Made by a program: the position numbers and the translations under genes. Source: Fusobacterium varium (lineage in GTDB: Bacteria > Fusobacteriota > Fusobacteriia > Fusobacteriales > Fusobacteriaceae). From it: a DNA stretch of 64,000 nt. Each line of letters opens with the position of its first letter. Position 1 is the first letter of the stretch. Positions 46,210 to 54,747 of the stretch are shown here, in pieces. Below the pieces are notes generated by a model. It saw nothing but the letters and a program-made list of their open reading frames with translations, searched no databases and was not told the DNA's origin. The stretch is taken from positions 3,286,001-3,350,000 of the forward strand of contig AP017968.1 in the NCBI GenBank assembly GCA_002356455.1. The letters are read 5' to 3'.

Positions 46210-46225
46210 AGCAAAATTTATGCCA
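46210..46225 (-). promoter_or_regulatory. Sigma-54 (-24/-12) promoter of the BKACE operon
   Basis: The minus strand reads TGGCAT-AAATT-TTGCT (46225-46210), matching the sigma-54 consensus TGGCAC-N5-TTGCW with one deviation. It lies about 50 bp before the BKACE start and downstream of an enhancer-binding-protein gene. Confidence 0.85.
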
Positions 46226-46289
46226 TTTTTCTAGAAATGAAAAATTCAGATTTATTCACTAATAACAGAAAAAACTATCTTTATATACA

Positions 46290-46305
46290 GATGATTTTTT
46301 TCATC
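46290..46305. promoter_or_regulatory. Enhancer (UAS) site 1 for the sigma-54 activator
   Basis: The palindrome GATGATTTTTTTCATC is 65-80 bp upstream of the -24 element. An identical 16-mer occurs at 46367-46382. Confidence 0.75.
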
Positions 46306-46366
46306 ATTTAATTAAAAAAAACAATATTTTTTTAAATTATTCTCTTAAAATAAAATGAATAGGCTT

Positions 46367-46382
46367 GATGATTTTTTTCATC
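46367..46382. promoter_or_regulatory. Enhancer (UAS) site 2 for the sigma-54 activator
   Basis: This is the second exact copy of GATGATTTTTTTCATC, 77 bp from the first and 142-157 bp upstream of the -24 element. Such pairs are typical of Fis-type activator sites. Confidence 0.75.
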
Positions 46383-46401
46383 TTACCTATTCTAAATTTC
46401 A

Positions 46402-47916
46402 TCACTCATATTCTTTTAATTTAAGAATATCTATTTCTAAAGCCTTACATTTCTTTACTACTGTTGATTGCTCTATTCCTAAATACTTAGCAGCTTTTCT
46501 TGTTGAACCAAAATTTTTTAAAGCCTTAGTTATTATCCTTTTTTCCAAATATGATACTGCTTTTTTTATATCATAATCACTTACTTCTATAAAAAAATCA
46601 TTACTGTCTATCATTGGAGCTATTTCTCTTGATGTAATTGTTCCAGTTGTATTTATTACCACTATTCTTTCAAGAAAATTTTCTAGTTCTCTAATATTTC
46701 CAGGCCACTGATATTTCACAAGAATTTCTACAGCTTCTCTGTCTATACTGGTATTTTTATTATATTTTTTATTAAAAATACTTAAAAATTCAAATATTAA
46801 TTCTGGTATGTCTTCTATTCTCTTTCTCAAGGGCTCTATATCTATAGGAACTACATTCAGCCTATAAAATAAATCTTCTCTAAATTTTCCGTTTTTTATT
46901 TGTTCCTTAAGATTTTGATTAGTTGAGGCTATAATTCTTATATCTAATTTTATAGACTTTGTTCCTCCAAGTCTCATAATTTCTTTTTGTTGTAATACTC
47001 TTAAAAGTTTAGTTTGCAATTTTATTGGCATATCTCCTATTTCATCTAATAAAATAGTTCCTTCATTAGCCAATTCAAACATACCTATTTTTCCATTTTT
47101 TTTAGAATCTGTAAAAGCTCCTCCTTCATATCCGAATAATTCTGCTTCTAATAACTCATTTGGTATAGCAGCACAATTTACTTTGATAAAGGGTTTATCC
47201 TTTCTAAGACTTTTATAAAAAATTTCATCAGCTATCAATTCTTTTCCTGTTCCTGATTCTCCAGTTATTAATACTGTTACATCTGTCGGAGCTATTGTAT
47301 TTATCAGAGTAAAAATAGAATTCATTTTTTCACTTTTATATACAAGCTTTTTATTGGATACTTGCTTACTTCTTAAAAATTTTATCTCTTCATCTACTTT
47401 TAAAGAAGTTTTCTTTAATTTTTCAATCTTATTTTCCAATTCTTTTAATTCACTGATATCACGATTATTTATAACAACAAGTTCTACTTTTCCATTTGTA
47501 TCAAATATTGGACTTCCAGTTACTAAAACATCCTTATTTAATTTTATTATCTTTCCAATATTATTTATTCTCTTTTTTTCTTTTATTACATCTAAAGTTA
47601 CAGCTCCTTTATAAATATCACCTTTAGCAAGAATATCTTTTACATTTTTTCCAATTATCTCTTCCTTTGTTATTCCAGTTATTCTTGTATAGGCTTCATT
47701 TATAAAAAGCGTTTTTCCTTCACCATCAGATATATAGATACCATCAAAAAGATTATCTGCTATCTCTTTAAAATCAAAATAATTGCTGAGAAATTCATGA
47801 TATTCTTTTTGGATAAGTTCATATTTTTCTTTTATCTTCTTATCTTTTTCTATAGCTTCTAAAAATATTCTGTCAATATCTTTCCATAATTTTTTCAAAA
47901 TATCACTATCTCTCAT
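46402..47916 (-). CDS. PAS-containing sigma-54-dependent transcriptional activator
   Basis: This 504-residue enhancer-binding protein has a PAS sensor (about residues 55-155: NLFDGIYISDGEGKTLFINEAYTRITG), a coiled-coil linker, and an AAA+ domain. The AAA+ domain carries Walker A GESGTGKE (about 220), Walker B LLDEIGDMP, the R-finger region FREDLFYRLNVVPI and WPGNIRELENFLER. A Fis-type helix-turn-helix (STRKAAKYLGIEQSTVVKK) lies at the C-terminus. The sigma-54 contact loop reads GAFTDS where GAFTGA is canonical. Upstream genes on the strand encode a D-2-hydroxyacid dehydrogenase, and the downstream operon carries a -24/-12 promoter and duplicated palindromes, its presumed target. Confidence 0.93.
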   Translation of the reverse strand: MRDSDILKKLWKDIDRIFLEAIEKDKKIKEKYELIQKEYHEFLSNYFDFKEIADNLFDGIYISDGEGKTLFINEAYTRITGITKEEIIGKNVKDILAKGDIYKGAVTLDVIKEKKRINNIGKIIKLNKDVLVTGSPIFDTNGKVELVVINNRDISELKELENKIEKLKKTSLKVDEEIKFLRSKQVSNKKLVYKSEKMNSIFTLINTIAPTDVTVLITGESGTGKELIADEIFYKSLRKDKPFIKVNCAAIPNELLEAELFGYEGGAFTDSKKNGKIGMFELANEGTILLDEIGDMPIKLQTKLLRVLQQKEIMRLGGTKSIKLDIRIIASTNQNLKEQIKNGKFREDLFYRLNVVPIDIEPLRKRIEDIPELIFEFLSIFNKKYNKNTSIDREAVEILVKYQWPGNIRELENFLERIVVINTTGTITSREIAPMIDSNDFFIEVSDYDIKKAVSYLEKRIITKALKNFGSTRKAAKYLGIEQSTVVKKCKALEIDILKLKEYE

Positions 47917-47940
47917 ATTAAATTTTCCCCCCTAAATCTT

Positions 47941-48924
47941 TTATGCTATTTCACATCTATATGTTCCATTTTTCTTAAATTCTACCAATCCTTCTACTCC
48001 ACATCTTACCATACTTTCTGTAGCAGAATCGGTATAAAAAGCCATATGTTGTGTTAATACTACATTTGGAAATTGACGTAGATATGCCATATCTCTATTT
48101 TGGATAATATCTGATTTTCTATCCATATGATATATTCCGTTTTCATTTTCTATTACATCCAATCCTAAAGCTCCTATTTTCTGATTTTCTATTCCTTTTA
48201 TTAAAGCTTGAATATCCATCAATTCCCCTCTAGCTGCATTTATCAATATTACTCCATCTTTCATTTTATTTATAGATCCTTCGTTTATCATGTGATAAGA
48301 TTCATCTGTTAAAGGCAGATGAAGTGATATTATATCTGATTCCCTATACAAAGTTTCTATATCTACATATTGTGCATATTTTTTTATTTCATCACTTTCA
48401 TATTCACTATTTGCTAATATTTTACACTGAAATCCTGCTAAACTTTTTATTACTGTTCCACCTATTTTTCCAGTTCCTATTATTCCAACAGTAAGGTTTC
48501 TTAACTCCCTACCTATCAAACCATTAAGTGAATAATCATTTACATTTTGTCTCCACATAGCTGGCTTGTAATTTCTTATTGCTAAAAGCATAAGCATGAT
48601 AGTAAAATCTGCTACTCCATTTGGAGCATAATCTGCATTACATATTTTTAATCCTATCTTTTTAGCATAATCTATATCTATGTGGTTATATCCAATTATT
48701 CTGGTAGATATATACTTTATTCCACTCTCTTTTATCCTGTCCAACAAGTTTTTTTCTAATTTACTGTGTCCTAAAATACTTATTCCTTCACATCCTCCAG
48801 CTATATCAAAAGTTTCTTTTGTAAGTATTTTTTCTGTTTTTATAATTTCTACATCATATTCTTTTTCCAATCTTTTCAATATTTCTTCTTCATCTTTTCT
48901 TAATTCAAAAAATGCTATTTTCAT
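47941..48924 (-). CDS. D-lactate dehydrogenase-like D-2-hydroxyacid dehydrogenase
   Basis: This 327-residue NAD-dependent enzyme has the Rossmann motif VGIIGTGKIGGTVIKSLAGF (about residues 144-163), the catalytic Arg in INAARGELMD, the Glu in DVIENENG, and the His in LTQHMAFYT. The ISTRIIGYNHIDIDYAKKIGLKICNADY region fits the LdhA/VanH branch, reducing pyruvate or related 2-keto acids. It lies 24 bp upstream of the sigma-54 activator gene on the same strand, so the two may be cotranscribed. Alternatives are 2-hydroxyisocaproate-type dehydrogenases. Confidence 0.88.
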   Translation of the reverse strand: MKIAFFELRKDEEEILKRLEKEYDVEIIKTEKILTKETFDIAGGCEGISILGHSKLEKNLLDRIKESGIKYISTRIIGYNHIDIDYAKKIGLKICNADYAPNGVADFTIMLMLLAIRNYKPAMWRQNVNDYSLNGLIGRELRNLTVGIIGTGKIGGTVIKSLAGFQCKILANSEYESDEIKKYAQYVDIETLYRESDIISLHLPLTDESYHMINEGSINKMKDGVILINAARGELMDIQALIKGIENQKIGALGLDVIENENGIYHMDRKSDIIQNRDMAYLRQFPNVVLTQHMAFYTDSATESMVRCGVEGLVEFKKNGTYRCEIA

Positions 48925-49033
48925 ATTTCCACCCTATTTTTTTAATTTATTTCAATAATTTATGATATCATATTTATTTATTTTTTTTATATTTTTTATT
49001 TTGAAATTTTCTAAAAAAGACATAATTCTATGT

Positions 49034-49039
49034 TATAAT
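49034..49039 (+). promoter_or_regulatory. Extended -10 of the lipoprotein gene
   Basis: TGTTATAAT (49031-49039) is an extended -10 (TGnTATAAT) with no good -35. It is about 40 bp before the TTG start of the lipoprotein gene. Confidence 0.6.
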
Positions 49040-49078
49040 CTCCATAGAAAATATACATAATTTAAGGAGGATATTCTC

Positions 49079-49609
49079 TTGAAGTTAAATAAAGTTCCCA
49101 GGTTCTTATATATCATAATCTGTATTATTTTTTTTACTGGGTGCTCTTCTATCACAGAAAAAATGCTTATCTTTCATGTAGAAAGATCTCTAAATCCTGT
49201 TATAATACCATATAGGTCTACTGAAAAAGAGATGAAAGAGTTTTTTGGAAAACCTGATTTTGTTATTGCTAAAAAAAATAGATTTTATGGTATAACTTAT
49301 TACAATGGAAGTTACTACTTAAATAACACTGAAGAACACAAAGAAATATTAAAAAAACTTCTGCCTGAAAAAATATTAAAAAATGAAGAATCTCTTAAAG
49401 AAACTATTCTTACAATATACTTTGATCCTATTGACAGAGTTGTATCAAAATATGATATAAGAAAATATATGGCTCCTCCAGAATATGATCCCAATGCTCT
49501 TACACCAGAGGAAAAAGCTGAAATAGAAGCAAAGAAAAAAAAATTAAGAGATGAATTTCGGGACTTATCCCCTTTAGAAGTTTTAAACAAAATAATACTG
49601 GAAATATAA
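49079..49609 (+). CDS. Lipoprotein of unknown function
   Basis: This 176-residue protein has a lipoprotein signal (hydrophobic YIIICIIFFTGC, Cys22). The mature part carries the motif EMKEFFGKPDFVIAKKNRFYGITYYNGSYYL, like a small SmpA/OmlA-type outer-membrane assembly fold, but I cannot make that a firm call. The C-terminus is Lys/Glu-rich (LTPEEKAEIEAKKKKLRDEF). It starts with TTG at 49079 behind AAGGAGG, and no ATG is available. Monocistronic, with a terminator at its end. Confidence 0.75.
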   Translation: MKLNKVPRFLYIIICIIFFTGCSSITEKMLIFHVERSLNPVIIPYRSTEKEMKEFFGKPDFVIAKKNRFYGITYYNGSYYLNNTEEHKEILKKLLPEKILKNEESLKETILTIYFDPIDRVVSKYDIRKYMAPPEYDPNALTPEEKAEIEAKKKKLRDEFRDLSPLEVLNKIILEI

Positions 49610-49637
49610 AAAGGCTGTATTACAGCCCTTTTATATT
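49607..49637. terminator. Bidirectional terminator between the lipoprotein gene and the sugar-acid operon
   Basis: A stem AAAAGGCTGTA / TACAGCCCTTTT (49609-49632) has flanking A/T-runs and separates convergent genes. Confidence 0.8.
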
Positions 49638-49638
49638 T

Positions 49639-50799
49639 TTATGCATAATTACAAATACGCATAACTGAAGTTTCTATAAATCCAAGTATTTCTGCTTTTA
49701 CTAATTTTCCACTAGCCACTTCTATTACTTCTTTTAAAAGTTTTTCTCCTAGTTCTTCTAAGCTCTCAGGTCCATAAATAACATGACTTGCATCAACATC
49801 TATATTATCTTCCATATTTTCATAAGTTATTCTATTTCCTGTTATCTTTATAACAGGAGCTATTGGATTCCCTGTTGGAGTTCCTCTTCCAGAAGTAAAA
49901 AGAATTATTTGAGCCCCACCTGCTATCATTCCAGCTATTGATGAAGGATCATTTCCAGGAGTATCCATTATTATAAGCCCTTTTTCTTCAATTGATTTAG
50001 CATAATCTATAACATCTTGTATTATAGAAGTTCCTCCTTTATGAATACATCCCAAGGATTTCTCTTCTAATGTTGTTATTCCCCCAGCTTTATTTCCAGG
50101 TGAAGGATTTCCTGCCCTTACTTTCTCTCCAACAGATTCCAAATTTTTTTCATATCTATCTATTATTTCATAAATTCTTTCTTTTACTTTTTCATTTTTA
50201 GCTCTTTTAGCCAATATATGCTCAGCTCCAATAAATTCAGTCGTTTCACTCAATATAGAGGTTCCACCCATTTTAACTATTCTATCACTCAACTCTCCTA
50301 CTAATGGATTTGCTGCAAGCCCTGAAGTTGGATCAGAACCTCCACATTCTGTTCCTATTATCAATTCGCTTATAGGAAACATTTCTTTCTGTAATAAAGT
50401 AGCTTCCTGGACAAGTTCCATTGCATATCTGATGCCTTTTTCTACAGTTCTTATTGTTCCCCCTTCTTCTTGAATTATTAATGTTTTTATAGGTTTATTA
50501 GTTCTTTTAGCTATTTCATCAACTACTAAATCCATTTGACAATTTTCACATCCTAAAGAAATCACAACTGTAGCATAGATATTAGGATTTGCTGCATATC
50601 CTGCCATCATATCCATTGTATATTGTTGGTCTGAAGGAACTTGAGAACAACCATTTTGATTATTAAATGTAACTGTTCCTTTAACTTGGCTAGATATCAT
50701 TCTTGCTGCATCTGAAGCACATACACTTGTAGGTAAAATCAAGACATGATTACGTACTCCTACTTTTCCATCTGATCTTTTATATCCATAAAATTTCAT
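49639..50799 (-). CDS. UxaA-family sugar-acid dehydratase, large (C-terminal) subunit
   Basis: This 386-residue protein matches the catalytic part of altronate/galactarate dehydratases. It begins FYGYKRSDGKVGVRNHVLILPTSVCASDA and has the motif NQNGCSQVPSDQQ (metal-binding Cys), SLGCENCQMDLV, GTECGGSDPTSG, and FTSGRGTPTGNPIAPVIKITGN. UxaA is a single chain in E. coli; here the SAF domain is a separate gene just upstream, as also seen in SuyAB sulfolactate lyases. The surrounding KDPG aldolase and DgoK-type kinase favour a hexonate dehydratase giving 2-keto-3-deoxy-hexonate. Last gene of the operon. Confidence 0.88.
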   Translation of the reverse strand: MKFYGYKRSDGKVGVRNHVLILPTSVCASDAARMISSQVKGTVTFNNQNGCSQVPSDQQYTMDMMAGYAANPNIYATVVISLGCENCQMDLVVDEIAKRTNKPIKTLIIQEEGGTIRTVEKGIRYAMELVQEATLLQKEMFPISELIIGTECGGSDPTSGLAANPLVGELSDRIVKMGGTSILSETTEFIGAEHILAKRAKNEKVKERIYEIIDRYEKNLESVGEKVRAGNPSPGNKAGGITTLEEKSLGCIHKGGTSIIQDVIDYAKSIEEKGLIIMDTPGNDPSSIAGMIAGGAQIILFTSGRGTPTGNPIAPVIKITGNRITYENMEDNIDVDASHVIYGPESLEELGEKLLKEVIEVASGKLVKAEILGFIETSVMRICNYA

Positions 50800-50814
50800 A
50801 TTTCCCCCTAGAAT

Positions 50815-51090
50815 TTAATTTGTTTCACTTGTTGTGTTGTGTACATGCACGTGTGTTCCTTTTTTTATATTGGTCACAGCCTTGCCAATATGCTCTCCAT
50901 ATTTAATAACTACTTCATTTTGTTTTATATCTGAAGTTGCTATTTTATGGTATATTATTATATCTTCTAATACCTCTATTTCTTTTATATTATTTTTTTT
51001 ATCTTTATATTTTATAATCTCTCCCCTTGTTATTGGTTCTATTGCTACAATTACATTATCCATATCATTTATAGAAAGTGCTTTTATCAT
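50815..51090 (-). CDS. UxaA-family dehydratase, small SAF-domain subunit
   Basis: This 91-residue protein is an SAF domain (NVIVAIEPITRGEIIKYKDKK, then IIYHKIATSDIKQNEVVIKYGEHIGKAVTNIKKGTHVHVHN). It matches the N-terminal domain of altronate dehydratase and the SuyA subunit. The GTHVHVHN end is the typical metal-binding terminus. It begins 17 bp after dctM and is followed 15 bp later by the large subunit. Together they form one split enzyme. Confidence 0.88.
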   Translation of the reverse strand: MIKALSINDMDNVIVAIEPITRGEIIKYKDKKNNIKEIEVLEDIIIYHKIATSDIKQNEVVIKYGEHIGKAVTNIKKGTHVHVHNTTSETN

Positions 51091-51107
51091 AAGTTCTCTC
51101 CTTTATT

Positions 51108-52397
51108 TTAATATAACATATTTACCAGAGCTGTTGAAAATTGAGGTACAAAAGTTAGCAAACCTAATACTATAAGTAAAAGAATGTAAAAAGGAACTGC
51201 CTCTTTTATAAAGTTTTTAATCTTACATTTTGTAACTCCACAAGTAACAAACATCAATGTTCCCATAGGAGGGGATAATGTTCCTATTGAAACATTAAAA
51301 ATAAATATCATTGCAAAATGAATCGGATCAATATTAAGTTTTAATGCAATTGGAGCTAATAAAGGAACTAGAATAATAGTTATTGCATTTCCTTCTATAA
51401 ACATTCCTACTATTATTAAGAAAACATTTACAATAATAAGGAACATATACTTATTGCTGATAACTTCTACTATATAATCTGTTAGTTGCTGAGGAACTCT
51501 CTCCTTAGTTAAAACCCATGAAAGAGCTGAAGCTGCACCTACAATAAGCATTATAGCTGAGGTAGTTATAACTGTTTCTTTTATTCCATCTAAAAATTTT
51601 TTCATTGTAAGTTCTCTATATACAATTCCAAGTATCAACGAGTAAATAATTGCCACTGACCCTGCTTCTGTTGGAGTAAATATTCCAATACGTATTCCCC
51701 CTATAATGATAATAGGAAGACATAAAGGCAACACAGCACCTTTTAGAGCTTTTAAAAATTCATTCATTTTTATTCGCTCTTCATGCAATGGCTTATATCC
51801 TCTTTTTTTAGACATAAAATGTACAAGAATCATCAGAGCTATACAAAGCATTGCCCCTACACTTAACCCTGCTACAAATAATTTACCTATAGAGACATTA
51901 GCTATTGAGCCATACAATATCATTCCAATGCCAGGGGGAATTAATGGAGTTATCATTGCTGATGTTGCTGTTACAACTGAAGAAAATTCTTTAGAAAAAC
52001 CTTTTTTTTCCATTTCAGGAACAAGCATCTTTGCTTCCATTGCTGCATCTGCCAAATTTGATCCTGATAACCCTCCCATTAAAGTAGATAAAAGTATATT
52101 TACTTGAGCCAAACCTCCAGTCATACGTCCAGTTAGAACTCCACAAAATTCCATAATTCTTTGAGTGACTCCTGAATGATTCATAAAAACTCCAGCACAT
52201 ACAAAAAATGGAATTGCAAGAAGAGGTATACTTTCTACTCCCGCTACCAAACGCTGAGCTATAATTAGTTGAGGAACTCTTGGTGTAAGAATAAAATAAG
52301 TAACTGATCCTGCTAAAATAGAAATAAATACTGGAACTTTCAAAAATAAAAATACAAGCAGTACTATTCCTACTAATCCTACAATATTGATACTCAT
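51108..52397 (-). CDS. TRAP transporter large permease (DctM)
   Basis: This 429-residue protein has about 12 membrane segments and begins GIVLLVFLFLKVPVFISILAGSVTYFIL. It contains the DctM signatures AGSNLADAAMEAKMLVPEM-like GLSGSNLADAAMEAK and ATSAMITPLIPPGIGMILYGSIANVSIGKLF. It exchanges Na+ for the captured substrate. The start overlaps or abuts dctQ (1 bp apart). It serves the sugar-acid uptake step of the operon. Confidence 0.93.
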   Translation of the reverse strand: MSINIVGLVGIVLLVFLFLKVPVFISILAGSVTYFILTPRVPQLIIAQRLVAGVESIPLLAIPFFVCAGVFMNHSGVTQRIMEFCGVLTGRMTGGLAQVNILLSTLMGGLSGSNLADAAMEAKMLVPEMEKKGFSKEFSSVVTATSAMITPLIPPGIGMILYGSIANVSIGKLFVAGLSVGAMLCIALMILVHFMSKKRGYKPLHEERIKMNEFLKALKGAVLPLCLPIIIIGGIRIGIFTPTEAGSVAIIYSLILGIVYRELTMKKFLDGIKETVITTSAIMLIVGAASALSWVLTKERVPQQLTDYIVEVISNKYMFLIIVNVFLIIVGMFIEGNAITIILVPLLAPIALKLNIDPIHFAMIFIFNVSIGTLSPPMGTLMFVTCGVTKCKIKNFIKEAVPFYILLLIVLGLLTFVPQFSTALVNMLY

Positions 52398-52398
52398 T

Positions 52399-52896
52399 TT
52401 ACTCCTCCTCTCCTAAACCAATTAAATCTTTTCCAAATATAACTTTTATTTCTGCTATTATATAATTTACTATCATAAGAAAACATCCAACAGGTATAGC
52501 CAAATAAATATATTGAATAGGAATATGCAATATATTTGTACTTCTATTAGTTTTTATAAATTGAAGAACTAAGTTTTTTCCATTTATCAACATAAAAAAT
52601 AAAACACTTATAGTTACTACAGCTATTATCACTTCAATTATTCTTTGAATATTTTTAGGAAACATATCAACTATCATATCAATAGCTATATGATTTGAAT
52701 AACGAAATGCTGCACTTGCACCAAAAAATATTACCCATATTGCCAAACCAATTTGAACCTCTTCCTGCCATATTATAGGACTGTTCATGATATAACGCAT
52801 TAGAGATCCTAAAAATGTAAGAATTATAAGTATTATCAGGGCAAGCCCTGAAATTAGTAAATCTAAACTAAGAATTTTTTGAATTATATTTTTCAT
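52399..52896 (-). CDS. TRAP transporter small permease (DctQ)
   Basis: This 165-residue protein has four membrane segments. It carries the family pattern MRYIMNSPIIWQEEVQIGLAIWVIFFGASAAFRYSNHIAIDMIV (about residues 30-75), with conserved Trp-Glu-Glu and His-Ile. It forms the transport unit with the large subunit downstream and is preceded by dctP. Gene order P-Q-M is normal. Confidence 0.92.
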   Translation of the reverse strand: MKNIIQKILSLDLLISGLALIILIILTFLGSLMRYIMNSPIIWQEEVQIGLAIWVIFFGASAAFRYSNHIAIDMIVDMFPKNIQRIIEVIIAVVTISVLFFMLINGKNLVLQFIKTNRSTNILHIPIQYIYLAIPVGCFLMIVNYIIAEIKVIFGKDLIGLGEEE

Positions 52897-52959
52897 CTTT
52901 ATCTTCCCACTTTCTTTTTATGAGTATGGCACATATAAAATATGTGCCATACTCAAATT

Positions 52960-53970
52960 TTACTCTATAATAGAATTTATTTTTTCTGCTAAACCATTTG
53001 ACCATTTATTTAATAATGTCTTATCTTGATAGAAAGGCTCTGCTGCTTTTCTAAATTCATCAAAATTAACTTCTGTTACTGTTACCCCTTCTTTTTTTAA
53101 TTTCTCTAAACATTCTTCATCAGCTTTTGCAGCTAATTTATTTTGATATTCTCCAGCTTCTGTACAAGTCAATATTAATAAATCCTGTTCTTCTTTAGTT
53201 AAAGTATTAAAGAATTCATTTCCTATACATATAGATGATAAATCTCTTATATGTCCATCAAGCATAAGATATTTTGCAACCTCTTGATATTTTCCACTAT
53301 AAATTACAGATAACGGATTTTCTAAACCATCAATTGTTCCTTGTTGAAGAGATGTGTAAACTTCTGAAAGTGCCATTGGAGTAGGTGTTGCTCCTAATAC
53401 TTCAAATCCTTTTACATGAACTGTACTACTTTGAGTACGTATTTTCATTCCTTTTAAATCAGCTACATTTTTAACAGGTTTTGTAGTTATAGTATGTCTT
53501 ACTCCATATCTCCAGTTTTTTCCAACTATTTTTAGTCCATTTTTTTCTAATTCATTTTCTTTTTCTCTCCACCAGTCACTAGCTGTTAATTTATCAAGTT
53601 GTTCCCAATTTTCAAATAAGTATGGTGCCTGCATAATACCTAAATCAGGAACTCCTCTATCTGCATAGAATGGTCCATTTCCAATAGCTACTATTGCATC
53701 TCCAGCAAGCATTTGATCAATCAAATCACTTTTAGATCCTAACTGCCCTGAAGGAAATACCTCTAGTTTCATTTTCCCATTACTACGCTCAGAAAGTATT
53801 TTTGCCCAGTATAGTGCTGCCTCTTGAACTGGATCTCCTGGATTATTGTCATGCCCAAATTGTATTACTATTGGCTTCTCTGCTTTTGTTCCATCTTCTT
53901 TTTTATCCCCTGAACATCCTATTAATAATACTGATAAAACTACTATTACCATTGAAAATATTTTTTTCAT
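52960..53970 (-). CDS. TRAP transporter substrate-binding lipoprotein (DctP)
   Basis: This 336-residue protein has a lipoprotein signal (LSVLLIGC, Cys about 20). The DctP/TeaA-like mature domain has QFGHDNNPGDPVQEAALYWAKIL, the carboxylate-binding Arg region MKIRTQSSTVHVKGFEVLGATPTPM and GTIDGLENPLSVIYSGKYQEVAKYL. It captures an organic acid, and the context suggests a sugar acid. I chose ATG 53970 (AGGAGG seven bases upstream). Confidence 0.92.
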   Translation of the reverse strand: MKKIFSMVIVVLSVLLIGCSGDKKEDGTKAEKPIVIQFGHDNNPGDPVQEAALYWAKILSERSNGKMKLEVFPSGQLGSKSDLIDQMLAGDAIVAIGNGPFYADRGVPDLGIMQAPYLFENWEQLDKLTASDWWREKENELEKNGLKIVGKNWRYGVRHTITTKPVKNVADLKGMKIRTQSSTVHVKGFEVLGATPTPMALSEVYTSLQQGTIDGLENPLSVIYSGKYQEVAKYLMLDGHIRDLSSICIGNEFFNTLTKEEQDLLILTCTEAGEYQNKLAAKADEECLEKLKKEGVTVTEVNFDEFRKAAEPFYQDKTLLNKWSNGLAEKINSIIE

Positions 53971-53989
53971 CTTCACTCCTCCTAATTTC

Positions 53990-54736
53990 TTAATTTAAAA
54001 TTTCTGATATTTTTTTTGCTGTATCTTTTATTTTCTTCCCTCTTCTTTTTGTTTCCTCTCCATCTATCGTTGTGTATAGCCCTGCTAAACTTATTGCTCC
54101 AAATATTTTCCCTTCTTGGTATATTGGAGCTGCTACACAAGAAACCTCTATATCTCCTTCTCTATAATCTATAGAATATCCTCTCTTTTTTGTTTCCAAA
54201 ATATCTTTTTTTAGCTTATCTGAATCAATTATTGTATAGTCTGTCTTAGGTTCTAATTTTGTTCTAGAAATATACTCTTCTAAGTCTTTTTCAGAATAAG
54301 TTGATAAAATTGCTTTTCCAAGTCCTGTATAATATAATGATTTTCTGCTTCCTAATACTGCTGTAGTCCTCACAGTTTTTGAGCTTTCTATCTTTGAAAG
54401 ATATAATACATCATCTTCATCCTTCAATCCAAAAAATAATGTATCATTAAATTCATCAACTAATTCTCTTAAAAATGGTGTTACTATATCTAATATTTCC
54501 CTTTTTTCTCTCATTTTTAATGAAAGTTCAAATATTTTATTTCCAAGTTGATACAATTTTAAACTTTCATCACAACAATAAAGATAATTTTTAAAAACTA
54601 AAGCTTTTACTATATCATCCACAGAACTTCTTGGAATTTCCAATTCTTTTGAAAGCTGTGTTATTGTCATTCCATTTTTTGAGTTAGAAATTTTTTCAAG
54701 TATTTCCATTGTTTTTAAAGTCGACTTATTCAACAT
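53990..54736 (-). CDS. IclR-family transcriptional regulator
   Basis: This 248-residue protein has an N-terminal winged helix (NGMTITQLSKELEIPRSSVDDIVKAL, about residues 20-45) and a C-terminal effector domain with SLKMREKREILDIVTPFLRELVD, GSRKSLYYTGLGKAILSTY and VSCVAAPIYQEGKIFGAISLAG. IclR proteins such as KdgR respond to 2-keto-3-deoxy sugar acids. It is inside the operon it probably controls; two inverted 19-bp operators bracket the operon promoter at 56374-56515. Confidence 0.92.
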   Translation of the reverse strand: MLNKSTLKTMEILEKISNSKNGMTITQLSKELEIPRSSVDDIVKALVFKNYLYCCDESLKLYQLGNKIFELSLKMREKREILDIVTPFLRELVDEFNDTLFFGLKDEDDVLYLSKIESSKTVRTTAVLGSRKSLYYTGLGKAILSTYSEKDLEEYISRTKLEPKTDYTIIDSDKLKKDILETKKRGYSIDYREGDIEVSCVAAPIYQEGKIFGAISLAGLYTTIDGEETKRRGKKIKDTAKKISEILN

Positions 54737-54747
54737 AATATCCCACC

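Noticed and set aside
49639-51090. UxaA-like pair as SuyAB sulfolactate sulfo-lyase
   Set aside because: The two-subunit split fits, but the adjacent DgoK-type kinase and KDPG aldolase fit a hexonate dehydratase better. It is kept only as an alternative.
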